Origin: an uncultured PS1 clade bacterium
GTDB lineage: Bacteria; Pseudomonadota; Gammaproteobacteria; PS1; Pseudothioglobaceae
NCBI GenBank assembly: GCA_937950605.1
Contig: CALFDA010000074.1
Span: forward strand, 1-12,938
Direction of reading: 5' to 3'
Length of the DNA: 12,938 nt
A program made the position numbers and the translations under genes. This document shows positions 6,403 through 12,938 of the stretch, in pieces. Below the pieces are notes generated by a model. It was not told the DNA's origin and ran no database searches. It worked only from the letters and a program-made list of their open reading frames with translations. Numbering within the stretch: position 1 is the first letter of the stretch; the number at the start of each line of letters is the position of its first letter.

Positions 6403-6659
6403 ATTGCCAAAAGATTATGCATGCAAGGTATAACAAGCATTTTCGACTTGGCTTTTAAATTTGGGTCTTATAATTTCAAGTCTAATATCAAGAGGTGCCA
6501 TCACACCATGTTAACTAGTGAATTTAGCTATACATAATCATATTCGCAATACTGCAATATAATGCAAGGATTAATTTTTGCCATAAGATTACAAACTTCA
6601 ACTGCTAAACCTATGGTGTTTTATACATTCTGTTATTTAAGATATTGAGCCTGATTATT

Positions 6660-6668
6660 TGTCATAAT
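6660..6668 (+). promoter_or_regulatory. Candidate extended -10 promoter for the rplY operon
   Basis: TGT followed by CATAAT makes an extended -10 element with five of six consensus bases and no clear -35 box. Transcription from near 6675 would give rplY a leader of about 145 nt that includes the whole hairpin region. A second hexamer, TAAAAT at 6725-6730, has a TTGAGT only 12 nt upstream, too close to act as its -35. Confidence 0.3.
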
Positions 6669-6730
6669 TTTGTTTAAACTCACATTGGCGCAATTCGGCA
6701 AGCCCATTGAGTTTAATTTTCGGGTAAAAT

Positions 6731-6793
6731 CACCTGCCTGATATGTTTGGTCGCAAAATGTATCGCTGATAACATCCGCTGAGGGTGTTTTTT
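6731..6793 (+). promoter_or_regulatory. Terminator-like hairpin with competing structure in the rplY leader
   Basis: AACATCC (6771-6777) pairs with GGGTGTT (6783-6789), seven pairs including one wobble around a 5-nt loop. A run of T residues (6788-6793, then more after one A) follows, the form of an intrinsic terminator. It lies only about 15 nt ahead of the rplY ribosome binding site. Upstream, CACC (6731-6734) can pair with GGTG (6784-6787), and GAT..GTT (6740-6747, two bases bulged) with AACATC (6771-6776). These two helices nest and exclude the terminator. This is the layout of an attenuator, fitting an autogenously controlled r-protein gene, but it could just terminate an upstream transcript. 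Confidence 0.45.
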
Positions 6794-6819
6794 ATTTTTT
6801 AAAAAAAAGGAAAGAGGAA

Positions 6820-7455
6820 ATGCCTATTAAAATTAACGCTACAATGCGTAAAGAATGCGGGAAAGGTGCGAGCCGCCGCCTGCGCCGTCAAGAACAAGTG
6901 CCTGCTATTGTTTATGGTGCAGGTAAAAATCCTAGTATGGTTGCATTGGACATGCACGAGATAACACATCTTTTAGAAGATGAACAAACTTATGCTTCGG
7001 TACTAGAGCTGATTGTTGATAAAAAAGTAGAGCCTGTTATCATCAAGGATTTACAGCGCCATCCTGCTAAAAATTTTGTTGCTCACGTAGATTTTTTACG
7101 CGTTGAAATGCAAAAGAAAATTATAACCAATATCCCGCTACACTTTATTGGCGAAGAAAATAACGATGCACTACGTGTTGGTGCTATTCTTAAGCAGTTT
7201 GTTACGAGTATCGAAATTTCTTGTTTGCCAGCAAATTTACCACATGCTATTGAGGTTGATATTAGTAATCTAGCAATAGGGGAGCATATTAGTTTGACAG
7301 GTTTAACAATGCCAGAAGGTGTTACCATTAATGCATTAACGCATGGTGATATTAAAGCACACGACCAAAGTGTTGTTACAATTCAAGAACCAAAATTAAT
7401 ATCTGAAGAGACCCAAGAAGATGCTATTGATGAAGCTGAAAGTGATTTAGATTAA
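6820..7455 (+). CDS. rplY: 50S ribosomal protein L25, CTC-type (long form)
   Basis: This 211-residue 5S-rRNA-binding protein belongs to the large ribosomal subunit. The N-terminal L25 domain (about 1-92) contains GKGASRRLRRQEQVPAIVYG, the conserved basic RNA-contacting segment. The C-terminal TL5/CTC beta domain (about 100-190) contains HVDFLRV and the usual PHAIEVDISNLAIGEHI block. An acidic tail follows, including EETQEDAIDEAESDLD. E. coli L25 has only the first domain; the two-domain form is common in other bacteria and is named Ctc after the stress protein of Bacillus. AAGGA lies 8 nt ahead of the ATG. It is first in the rplY-pth-ychF-gpmI-rpe cluster, and the hairpin leader in front suggests control by attenuation or by L25 itself. 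Confidence 0.95.
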   Translation: MPIKINATMRKECGKGASRRLRRQEQVPAIVYGAGKNPSMVALDMHEITHLLEDEQTYASVLELIVDKKVEPVIIKDLQRHPAKNFVAHVDFLRVEMQKKIITNIPLHFIGEENNDALRVGAILKQFVTSIEISCLPANLPHAIEVDISNLAIGEHISLTGLTMPEGVTINALTHGDIKAHDQSVVTIQEPKLISEETQEDAIDEAESDLD

Positions 7456-7475
7456 AACTTGATTAAGAGGTGTTT

Positions 7476-8048
7476 GTGGCGATTAAGCTGATTGTTGGTT
7501 TGGGTAATTTAGGCAAAGACTATCAGTTGCACCGTCATAATGTAGGGTTTTGGTTTTGTGATAATCTCGCACACTTGTATACAGGAGTATTTAAAACAAC
7601 ACCCAAGTTTTGTGGCGAGGTTGCGCAAATTAACATTTCTGGAAAAAGTATTTGCCTATTAAAGCCGAACACCTATGTAAACGCCTCTGGTCGCTCAATT
7701 CAAAGTGTCGCTAAGTTTTATCAAATCAACACTAATGAAATTTTACTTGTCCACGATGAGTTAGATATTAACCCTGGTGTCGCTAAAATTAAATTTAGTG
7801 GTGGTCATGGCGGACACAATGGACTGCGTGATACAATTAGCGTCTTAAAAAGTAAAGATTTTTATCGTCTAAGAATTGGTATCGGACGCCCTAGCGATAA
7901 ATCTAGGGTGTCAGATTTTGTTCTACATGCGCCTAGCAAATCAGAGCTAGCATTGATTCAAAATGCACTTTCTGATGCGCTAAATGTGATTACACAAATA
8001 ATCACGGGCGATATTGAATCGGCAATGCAAATATTACACACACAATAG
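7476..8048 (+). CDS. pth: Peptidyl-tRNA hydrolase
   Basis: This 190-residue cytoplasmic esterase releases tRNA from peptidyl-tRNAs that drop off the ribosome. It shows the family signature LIVGLGN near the N-terminus and the known active-site residues: N11, H21 (RHNVGFW), N69 (KPNTYVNASG), D94 (LVHDELD) and N115 (GGHGGHNGLRD). The usual GLGNPG reads GLGNLG here, a mild deviation just after N11. The start is a GTG at 7476 with AAGAGG 5 nt upstream; the in-frame GTG at 7470 overlaps that site and is rejected. It follows rplY by 20 nt and precedes ychF by 9 nt. The rplY-pth-ychF order is widespread in gammaproteobacteria and groups translation functions. Confidence 0.96.
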   Translation: MAIKLIVGLGNLGKDYQLHRHNVGFWFCDNLAHLYTGVFKTTPKFCGEVAQINISGKSICLLKPNTYVNASGRSIQSVAKFYQINTNEILLVHDELDINPGVAKIKFSGGHGGHNGLRDTISVLKSKDFYRLRIGIGRPSDKSRVSDFVLHAPSKSELALIQNALSDALNVITQIITGDIESAMQILHTQ

Positions 8049-8057
8049 GTAAAAAAT

Positions 8058-9149
8058 ATGGGGTTTAAATGTGGTATTGTTGGTTTGCCTAATGTAGGAA
8101 AATCAACTTTGTTTAACGCATTAACACAAGCGGGTATCGACTCGGCAAACTATCCATTTTGCACGATTGAGCCAAATGTTGGCGTTGTGCCAGTTAATGA
8201 TAAGCGTCTAGAGCAATTAGCCAATATTGTTAATCCGCGCAAAATACTACCAACCACGATGGAGTTTGTCGATATTGCGGGCTTGGTTAAAGGCGCATCG
8301 AAAGGCGAGGGCTTGGGCAATCAATTTCTTAGAAATATTTGTGAAACTGATGCTATTGTGCATGTAGTTCGTGCTTTTGATAATGATGATATTGTGCATG
8401 TGGCAGGCAAGGTTGTGCCCGCTGATGATATTGAAATTATAAATACAGAATTGGTTTTAGCCGATTTAGCAACGGTTGAAAAACTTTATCAAAAAGCTCT
8501 TAAAAATACTAAGTCTGGACAAAAAGATGGATTGCTATTAAAAACATTGTTAGAAAGATTGTTGTCCACACTCGAAGATGGAAAAAGCATTCGCACCTTA
8601 TCTTTTGATAAGGACGAAAAAAAATTACTACAAGGTTTTCAGTTATTGACTATTAAGCCAGTTTTATATGTTGCTAATGTTAGTGAAGATGATTCTAACA
8701 ACAGCCCATATTTGGACACTATATATACGCTAGCACAGGCAGAAAATGCGCAGGTTGTTAGTATTTGTGCCGACGTTGAAGCAGAAATTGCACAGTTAGA
8801 AGATGAAGAAAAACAAGAATTTTTATCCGCAATGGGACAAGATGAATCGGGGTTAGATAGGTTGATTAAGGCGGGTTATAAGTTACTAGGTTTACAAACT
8901 TATTTCACCGCAGGCGCAAAAGAAGTACGCGCTTGGACTATTAATATTGGCGATAAAGCACCTCAGGCAGCAGGCAAAATTCATGGTGATTTTGAAAAAG
9001 GTTTTATTCGTGCTGAGACAGTTGCTTTTGATGATTTTATTGCATGCCAAGGTGAAAAAGGCGCAAGAGAATCAGGAAAATTACGCTCAGAAGGCAAGGA
9101 TTACATCGTGCAAGATGGCGATGTTATCCACTTTTTATTTAACATATAG
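8058..9149 (+). CDS. ychF: OBG-family ATPase YchF
   Basis: This 363-residue P-loop NTPase is full length for the family, which binds the ribosome and prefers ATP over GTP. G1 is GLPNVGKST (9-17), G3 is DIAGLVKGASKGEG starting at residue 72, and the fourth motif is N207-V-S-E210. That is the YchF-type NxxE which replaces NKxD and accounts for ATP use. A coiled-coil arm lies around 130-200. The C-terminal TGS domain starts near residue 275 (LGLQTYFTAGAKEVRAW) and ends VQDGDVIHFLFN. In E. coli it is linked to oxidative-stress responses. The Shine-Dalgarno AGG overlaps the pth stop codon, so coupling is likely. Confidence 0.96.
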   Translation: MGFKCGIVGLPNVGKSTLFNALTQAGIDSANYPFCTIEPNVGVVPVNDKRLEQLANIVNPRKILPTTMEFVDIAGLVKGASKGEGLGNQFLRNICETDAIVHVVRAFDNDDIVHVAGKVVPADDIEIINTELVLADLATVEKLYQKALKNTKSGQKDGLLLKTLLERLLSTLEDGKSIRTLSFDKDEKKLLQGFQLLTIKPVLYVANVSEDDSNNSPYLDTIYTLAQAENAQVVSICADVEAEIAQLEDEEKQEFLSAMGQDESGLDRLIKAGYKLLGLQTYFTAGAKEVRAWTINIGDKAPQAAGKIHGDFEKGFIRAETVAFDDFIACQGEKGARESGKLRSEGKDYIVQDGDVIHFLFNI

Positions 9150-9154
9150 ATTGA

Positions 9155-9163
9155 TGATATAAT
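9155..9163 (+). promoter_or_regulatory. Extended -10 element directly ahead of gpmI
   Basis: TGA followed by a perfect TATAAT sits 4 nt before the first gpmI ATG, in the gap after ychF. No Shine-Dalgarno is present. A transcript from here would start around 9170, at or beyond ATG 9168 and just before the second in-frame ATG at 9174. It would therefore be leaderless or nearly so. There is no good -35 box. Confidence 0.4.
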
Positions 9164-9167
9164 CGCT

Positions 9168-10715
9168 ATGACGATGAACAACAAAAAACAAACTAAAGTA
9201 TTGATTATTCTAGATGGGTGGGGGCATTCGGAAGTTACGCAAAATAATGCAATTGCGCAAGCTAAAACACCTGTATGGGACAAACTTAATCAAAAATTTG
9301 CAAATTCTTTAATTTCAACTAGTGGCATAGAAGTGGGTTTGCCAAGTGAGCAAATGGGCAACTCGGAAGTGGGACACCTTAATTTGGGTGCTGGACGTGT
9401 TGTCAAGCAAGATTTTATGCGTATTCACCATGACATTGAAAGCGGTGATTTTTTTAGGAATCCCATTTTAAGAAACTCTTTGGAATATGCTAATAATAAC
9501 AATAAAGTCGTTCATATTATGGGTTTATTGTCTGATGGTGGCGTGCATTCACATGAGGACCAAATTCATGCCATGTTAGATATGACTAAACAATATGGCT
9601 GTAAAAAAGTTTATTTGCACATGTTCTCTGACGGCAGAGACTGCGCACAGAAGAGTGCAAAAGTCTATATCAAAAAATTGGAAGATAAAATTGCTGAGTT
9701 AGGTGTGGGCGAAATTGTTAGCATAATTGGTCGGTATTTTTCTTTGGATAGAGATAATCGTTGGTCGCGCGTACGTTGTGCTTATGAGCTTATCACCAAA
9801 GGAAAAGGCAAATTTTTAGCGGCTAGTGCTATCGAGGCGATTGATATGGCGTATGAGCGTGGCGAGACCGATGAGTTTGTGCAATCAACGGTGATTAAAG
9901 AACCAACAAAAGTCAGGAAAGGCGATGTTATTATATTTATGAATTATCGTGCCGATCGTGCTAGACAAATTACCCAAGCATTGACAGATGAAAATTTTCA
10001 GGGCTTTTCTCGTGGAACTTTCATGCCAACCCAATTTGTGTGCTTGACAGAATACAAAAAAGAATTTAATTTACCAGTTGTTTATCCAACCACAAAACTT
10101 AATAATGTGCTAGGCAAATATTTGTCTAATTTAGGTATGACACAACTTAGAATCGCCGAAACCGAGAAATATGCACACGTTACTTTCTTTTTAAATGGCG
10201 GTATTGAAGGTCCTTTTTATGGAGAAGACCGCGTGTTGATTCCATCGCCAGATGTTGCAACTTATGATCTTGAGCCAGAGATGAGTGCCTTTGAGTTAAC
10301 CGACGAATTAGCTGAAAATATTGAGAGTCAAAAATACGATTTAATTATTTGTAATTTTGCCAATACTGATATGGTTGGACACTCTGGTAAGTTTGAGGCA
10401 ACTGTTAAGGCGGTTGAAACAGTAGATGCATGTTTAGATGTTGTTTACCAGTCAGTCAAATCTATTGAAGGCGCAGAGATGTTAATCACCTCCGATCATG
10501 GGAATGCTGAGCAAATGGTGGACCCCAAGACGGGCGAAGCACACACAGCACACACAAATAGCCCTGTGCCATTAGTATTTGTGAGCGAACGTAAAGCAGA
10601 AATTGCTAAAATAGGCACAGGTTCATTGTCTGATATTGCCCCGACACTACTAATGATGATGGGTATTGAGCAACCAGATGAAATGACTGGACGCAGTCTG
10701 TTAACTTTTAAATAA
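9168..10715 (+). CDS. gpmI: 2,3-bisphosphoglycerate-independent phosphoglycerate mutase
   Basis: This 515-residue cytoplasmic dimetal enzyme interconverts 3- and 2-phosphoglycerate in glycolysis and gluconeogenesis. Residues expected for the alkaline-phosphatase-type active site are present: D16 (LDGWG), nucleophile S66 (EQMGNSEVGH), H127 (GGVHSH), D401 and H405 (NTDMVGH), D443-H444 (SDHGNAEQM) and H462 (AHTNSP). GRYFSLDRDNRW and FMNYRADRARQ of the phosphotransferase domain are also intact. The start is uncertain: ATG at 9168 and ATG at 9174 are both in frame, neither has a ribosome binding site, and an extended -10 box lies just upstream. It follows ychF by 18 nt and precedes rpe by 21 nt. 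In an autotroph it would carry Calvin-cycle 3-phosphoglycerate towards pyruvate. Confidence 0.96.
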   Translation: MTMNNKKQTKVLIILDGWGHSEVTQNNAIAQAKTPVWDKLNQKFANSLISTSGIEVGLPSEQMGNSEVGHLNLGAGRVVKQDFMRIHHDIESGDFFRNPILRNSLEYANNNNKVVHIMGLLSDGGVHSHEDQIHAMLDMTKQYGCKKVYLHMFSDGRDCAQKSAKVYIKKLEDKIAELGVGEIVSIIGRYFSLDRDNRWSRVRCAYELITKGKGKFLAASAIEAIDMAYERGETDEFVQSTVIKEPTKVRKGDVIIFMNYRADRARQITQALTDENFQGFSRGTFMPTQFVCLTEYKKEFNLPVVYPTTKLNNVLGKYLSNLGMTQLRIAETEKYAHVTFFLNGGIEGPFYGEDRVLIPSPDVATYDLEPEMSAFELTDELAENIESQKYDLIICNFANTDMVGHSGKFEATVKAVETVDACLDVVYQSVKSIEGAEMLITSDHGNAEQMVDPKTGEAHTAHTNSPVPLVFVSERKAEIAKIGTGSLSDIAPTLLMMMGIEQPDEMTGRSLLTFK

Positions 10716-10736
10716 TTTATACCTAGGAGACAAAAA

Positions 10737-11411
10737 ATGAAACAACCGAATTTTATTGCCCCATCAATTTTATCGGCTGATTTTGCCAAGCTTGGTGAAG
10801 AAGTGGACAATGTATTAGCAGCAGGTGCTGATATTGTACACTTTGATGTTATGGATAACCACTATGTGCCGAATTTAACCATTGGTCCATTGGTTTGCGA
10901 AGCTCTTATAAATCATGGCATAAGTGCACCGATTGATGTACACTTAATGGTTAAGCCAGTGGATAGAATTATTCCCGATTTTATTAATGCAGGTGCTTCG
11001 TATGTTACTTTTCACCCCGAAGCTTCTGAGCATATCGATAGGACACTAAGCATGATTAAAGAGAGTGGTTGTAAAGCGGGATTGGTTTTTAATCCAGCAA
11101 CGCCATTGCATGTTTTAGAAAATGTTATGGATAAGTTGGATATGATTTTGTTGATGTCGGTCAACCCTGGTTTTGGTGGTCAAGCGTTTATCCCGCATAC
11201 ATTAGAAAAATGCAAACAAGTGCGTCAGATAATTGACAACAGTGGCAAAGCCATTCGCTTAGAGATTGATGGAGGTGTTGGTCCTGCTAATATTCGTGAA
11301 GTAGCTGAGGCGGGTGTGGATACGTTTGTTGCTGGTTCTGCTATCTTTAATACCGAAGATTATAAAGTTACGATTAATAAGATGCGTGAAGAATTGGCAA
11401 AAGTCAAATAA
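10737..11411 (+). CDS. rpe: Ribulose-phosphate 3-epimerase
   Basis: This 224-residue TIM-barrel enzyme interconverts ribulose 5-phosphate and xylulose 5-phosphate in the pentose phosphate pathway and in the Calvin cycle. The metal and catalytic residues are visible: H35 and D37 (VHFDVMDNHYVPN), H69 (DVHLMV) and D178 (EIDGGV). The phosphate-binding loops NPGFGGQ (143-149) and GSAIF near the C-terminus are intact. AGGAGA 6 nt ahead of the ATG is the best ribosome binding site in this cluster. It is the last plus-strand gene. The gph that often follows rpe in gammaproteobacteria is absent here; a convergent TolC-family gene lies beyond instead. No clear intrinsic terminator follows. Confidence 0.96.
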   Translation: MKQPNFIAPSILSADFAKLGEEVDNVLAAGADIVHFDVMDNHYVPNLTIGPLVCEALINHGISAPIDVHLMVKPVDRIIPDFINAGASYVTFHPEASEHIDRTLSMIKESGCKAGLVFNPATPLHVLENVMDKLDMILLMSVNPGFGGQAFIPHTLEKCKQVRQIIDNSGKAIRLEIDGGVGPANIREVAEAGVDTFVAGSAIFNTEDYKVTINKMREELAKVK

Positions 11412-11428
11412 TGCACAAAATAACACCT

Positions 11429-11472
11429 AGATTATTGTAATTTCTCTTACATAAAAAATGTCGCAATAATCT
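11429..11472. repeat. 9-bp inverted repeat in the convergent rpe / TolC-like spacer
   Basis: AGATTATTG (11429-11437) and CAATAATCT (11464-11472) are perfect complements separated by 26 nt. Inside the loop ACAT (11449-11452) and ATGT (11458-11461) can form a second stem. It sits in the 98-nt spacer between two convergent genes, where a bidirectional terminator would be expected. The stem is A/T-rich and no T-run follows on either strand, so it is at best an atypical terminator or a 3'-end stabiliser. Confidence 0.4.
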
Positions 11473-11509
11473 TGATTGCAGTTGCATAGCGTTTGGATTT
11501 ATGCGAGAG

Positions 11510-12937
11510 TTATTTGTTGTGATGGAGTAGTACCCTATCAAGTTTGTCGTTGTGTTCGAGTAGACTATCGTGGTAGTCTGTTGAGACCTCTATATAATCT
11601 AGTTCAACATCACGTTTTTGCCGATAAGTTTCAATCAATGCTCGAGTGCTAATGGATTGATGTAAATAATGTTCGAGTGCTGAGTTGGCTTCAATCTTGA
11701 CATCAGATAATAATTTTTCGTATTTATCCAGTGTTTTTAACCTTAAATCTAATTCGATAAGCAGTGCTTTAACATTTGTGAAAATGTCTTTTAGTTTATT
11801 GTTGTGATCTATCTCTAATTTCTGAAGTGCCAGTTCTGCTACTTTGATGTTTTTTTGGTTGTTTGCATTAACGCCAATTGGGGTAACAAAATCAAGACTA
11901 GTTGTGTATAAAATACTCTTGTTGTCATAATTTGTAGTTTTTGTGTTACCTTCATTATCATTCTTTTCGGCACTGATACTAAAATCTAGTTTGGATAAGG
12001 ATTGATTTTTATAATAATCTAAATCAATTTTTTTCGAACGCTTATCAATATCAAGTTTTAACAAAGCACGTATATTATGACGCAGATATTGTGCTAAATT
12101 TGGTATAGCTATTGGTTGATTTTTAACACCTATTTCAGGTTTTTCCGACCATAAACCCACATCATTAAGTGCAGTAACTAGGGATTTTTTTAAGGCTTGT
12201 AATTTACTATCATTATTTGATATGTCTTGATTTGCACGCAAAATGGCTGTACTGATTTTTACCTTATCTTGTGTTGTATTAGCTTTAATTGCTGTTAACA
12301 AGTGCTGGTAATCTTGATAAATCCCAGCATTTTTTTGATAAAAATTCCAATCAATAAATTGCTCTAAGCGATCAACCAAAAATGCTTCTTGCGCATCGTC
12401 AAAGTCCAGTTCTTCTTTGTCTAAATCCAAAATATTGCGCTGATAGCTTTTTAAACTTGCCGCGTTACTACCATGTTTTAATAATGGGTATCTATAATCA
12501 ATGCTATAAGTATTATCAAAAGTAGATATGCTGTATTCTGTATAAAATGCATCTTGTTTATAGCGCGTTATATCGGTATCTGGGGTTGAACGCTTAACAC
12601 TTAATGTCAAAACAGAGGGGTTGGATAAGAACTTCTTTTCGGTTGATAATTTGATAGATTGATTATTTTTACGACGTTGTTTTTCGTATGCGGATTTGGA
12701 TGTGGTATTTTTGTCTATATCGTAGTAACTATTTGACAACGATGCGCTCAATTCACTATTCCAATCTGCATAACTGCTTTTACTAGCATCTAGTTCTATT
12801 TTTTTAATTGCAACATAGATTTTATCTTTTTCAAAATGCGTATCTTGACTTAATACTTTTTCAATAAATTCCTGTTGGTTTAATGCTACAACATCTATTG
12901 TGAACAACAACAAAATGAAGTTTATGATAATTTTCAT
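11510..12937 (-). CDS. Divergent TolC-family outer-membrane protein
   Basis: This 475-residue exported protein has a signal peptide (MKIIINFILLLFTIDVVA, cut near residue 18). The helix-rich body has the two-fold repeat of TolC-type channels: a first beta region ending YRYPLLKHGSNAASLKSYQ, then long helices, and a second ending in LDFVTPIGVNANNQKNIKVAEL with helices to the C-terminus. Tyr/Ser/Asn-rich segments near residues 60-150 fit outer-membrane strands. It is clearly different from the TolC-like protein of the secretion operon. The ATG lies one base from the window edge, so its ribosome binding site, promoter and partners are unseen; the signal peptide supports the start. It may serve an efflux pump or a second secretion system encoded beyond the right edge. 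TolC-family membership is fairly sure; the role is not. Confidence 0.75.
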   Translation of the reverse strand: MKIIINFILLLFTIDVVALNQQEFIEKVLSQDTHFEKDKIYVAIKKIELDASKSSYADWNSELSASLSNSYYDIDKNTTSKSAYEKQRRKNNQSIKLSTEKKFLSNPSVLTLSVKRSTPDTDITRYKQDAFYTEYSISTFDNTYSIDYRYPLLKHGSNAASLKSYQRNILDLDKEELDFDDAQEAFLVDRLEQFIDWNFYQKNAGIYQDYQHLLTAIKANTTQDKVKISTAILRANQDISNNDSKLQALKKSLVTALNDVGLWSEKPEIGVKNQPIAIPNLAQYLRHNIRALLKLDIDKRSKKIDLDYYKNQSLSKLDFSISAEKNDNEGNTKTTNYDNKSILYTTSLDFVTPIGVNANNQKNIKVAELALQKLEIDHNNKLKDIFTNVKALLIELDLRLKTLDKYEKLLSDVKIEANSALEHYLHQSISTRALIETYRQKRDVELDYIEVSTDYHDSLLEHNDKLDRVLLHHNK

Positions 12938-12938
12938 G

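Larger units (their letters stand above)
6403..6819. other. Gene-free spacer of 417 nt between the sulfur-globule-like gene and rplY
   Basis: The longest methionine-initiated frames noticed here are under 30 codons and have no ribosome binding site. No tRNA cloverleaf or recognisable gene remnant was seen on either strand. The last 160 nt carry a promoter-like element and the hairpin leader of rplY, listed separately. The first 250 nt are AT-rich and otherwise featureless. Confidence 0.6.

Noticed and set aside
6562..6648. 28-codon plus-strand frame in the spacer before rplY
   Set aside because: There is no ribosome binding site, its start codon overlaps a TATAAT hexamer, and the composition is like the surrounding non-coding DNA.
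6660..6800. Possible tRNA gene ahead of rplY, suggested by the T-run hairpin at its end
   Set aside because: No T-loop (TTCRANNC) or acceptor/anticodon stem arrangement could be found on either strand.
7470..7475. Earlier GTG start for pth
   Set aside because: That codon overlaps the AAGAGG ribosome binding site; GTG at 7476 has correct spacing and gives the standard family N-terminus.
9101..9283. 60-codon minus-strand frame across the ychF-gpmI junction
   Set aside because: It overlaps the conserved end of ychF and the conserved start of gpmI on the opposite strand, with no supporting signal.

Overview
The window reads as part of an AT-rich gammaproteobacterial chromosome. It resembles the sulfur-oxidising SUP05 / Thioglobus / bivalve-symbiont group. 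That placement is inferred from the base composition, the compact gene layout, a sulfur-globule-like exported protein and the housekeeping order rplY-pth-ychF-gpmI-rpe. No rRNA, tRNA, CRISPR array, insertion sequence or integrase was recognised.

Left third, minus strand (about 5800 down to 1): a complete type I secretion operon. It is read in the order TolC-family outer-membrane channel (5798-4503), ABC permease/ATPase with a degenerate C39-like N-terminus (4492-2372), HlyD-family adaptor (2375-1200) and an exported DUF2927-type protein (1210-377). The genes overlap by a few bases or are 10 nt apart. A 333-nt non-coding stretch follows, very C-rich and G-poor on the transcribed strand and carrying hairpins. 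Then comes a strong ribosome binding site and the first 14 codons of another gene that leaves the window at base 1. That gene is well placed to be a secretion substrate, but its identity cannot be read here.

Centre (5799-6819): a divergent promoter region, a small Asp/Tyr/Trp/Gly-rich exported protein (5979-6359) with its own extended -10 promoter and a textbook terminator, and then about 420 nt without a gene. The end of that gap holds a terminator-like hairpin directly in front of rplY, with an alternative pairing that would disrupt it. This is a candidate autoregulatory leader for ribosomal protein L25.

Right half, plus strand (6820-11411): rplY (CTC-type L25), pth (peptidyl-tRNA hydrolase), ychF (OBG-type ATPase), gpmI (cofactor-independent phosphoglycerate mutase) and rpe (ribulose-phosphate 3-epimerase). 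The gaps are 9-21 nt, so this is probably one transcription unit with an extra internal promoter at gpmI. The first three serve translation; the last two serve central carbon metabolism, and rpe also serves the Calvin cycle if the host is an autotroph. Finally, convergent on the minus strand, a second and more divergent TolC-family outer-membrane protein (12937-11510) runs to the right edge.

The observations most worth following are the DUF2927 protein, whose core matches the metzincin zinc-site spacing with all three histidines replaced; the unusually acidic sulfur-globule-like protein; the rplY leader; and the C-rich region with hairpins ahead of the truncated left-edge gene.
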